DNA from: a virus
Strand: one strand, 5' to 3'
IMG/VR virus record: IMGVR_UViG_3300006919_000185
Location: 1-35,027 of that record
DNA: 35,027 nt
The notes under the pieces are model-generated. The model had not been told where the DNA came from, ran no database searches, and saw only the letters and a program-made list of their open reading frames with translations. The translations under genes and the position numbers were made by a program. How positions within the stretch are numbered: the first letter of the stretch is position 1; each line of letters opens with the position of its first letter. Shown in pieces: positions 34,861 through 35,027 of the stretch.

Positions 34861-35027
34861 GCGCCACCGCGTCGCCGTCGTCCATTGCCCGGACGGTTTC
34901 CTGCGTCAGCGCGTCCTATCGCGCTGGGCAACCATAGCGGAGGCGGAGGCGGAAATCGCCCGCATAGAGCGCGAGGAAGACCCGCAAGGCGTCCCAAGGG
35001 GCGACTATGGGATTGATCCGCCGGAGG
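34853..35027 (+). CDS. Small basic protein, partial at the window edge
   Basis: GTG start overlapping the previous stop by eight bases; open to the end (58 codons seen). SKRHRVAVVHCPDGFLRQRV, then a helix (SRWATIAEAEAEIARIEREE) and RGDYGIDPPE. Incomplete, so neither length nor family can be given. Confidence 0.7.
   Translation, partial: MSKRHRVAVVHCPDGFLRQRVLSRWATIAEAEAEIARIEREEDPQGVPRGDYGIDPPE

Overview
The window looks like part of a large, GC-rich, tailed double-stranded DNA phage genome. The host is probably an alphaproteobacterium (sphingomonad or Caulobacter type). This is inferred from the terminase pair, a RuvC-type resolvase, two stand-alone homing-type nucleases, dozens of short, tightly overlapping conserved phage genes, high GC and very heavy use of TTG/GTG starts. 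I see no ribosomal, tRNA or host housekeeping genes. Naming the host or a phage genus would need a database search.

Left arm (1-26.7 kb, minus strand): more than 60 small genes lie head to tail in about a dozen polycistronic units. Most units start at a recognisable promoter (TTGAC[C/G/A], 16-17 bp, then a CTA-like -10) followed by a GGAGACAGACA-type ribosome binding site. Stops and starts overlap as ATGA, TTGA, GTGA or TGATG, so translation is probably coupled. Recognisable products are nucleotide and host-physiology modifiers: a SpoT/MESH1-like HD hydrolase, a HAD 5'-nucleotidase-like enzyme, a DUF1937 (nucleoside deoxyribosyltransferase-like) protein, a thioredoxin-fold protein, an SPFH/band-7 lipoprotein, zinc-ribbon proteins, a winged-helix-like protein, an AT-hook-like protein and several tiny membrane proteins. 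Most others are conserved phage genes of unknown role. Two elements interrupt the arm: a plus-strand GIY-YIG homing endonuclease gene (5004-5645) and an HNH gene (10203-10646) that lacks key residues.

Divergent centre (26.7-27.4 kb): a non-coding region with GTGATG-rich tandem repeats and an AT-rich core bounded by an inverted repeat. It separates the minus-strand arm from a plus-strand operon (27.4-31.4 kb) of four small unknown genes, RuvC-like resolvase, terminase small subunit and terminase large subunit.

Repeat region (31.4-32.95 kb): about 1.5 kb without a credible gene. Two unrelated repeat families occur twice each around a roughly 0.8 kb middle segment. Family A (ATGGATCGAGGTCATTTTG-like) has 2 + 6 copies in the same orientation. 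Family B (GTTAA-CC-TTAAC dyads) has 5 copies at exact 27-bp spacing, then about 8 in the opposite orientation. This is the most unusual part of the window; an iteron-type replication origin, a terminase recognition site or a regulatory/partition centre are the main candidates.

Right arm (33-35 kb, plus strand): three short units, each starting with the same cassette (family-B site, AAGTGCTTGACCGAAT promoter, GGAGACA ribosome binding site). The first two end in stem-loop terminators. The last gene runs off the window.
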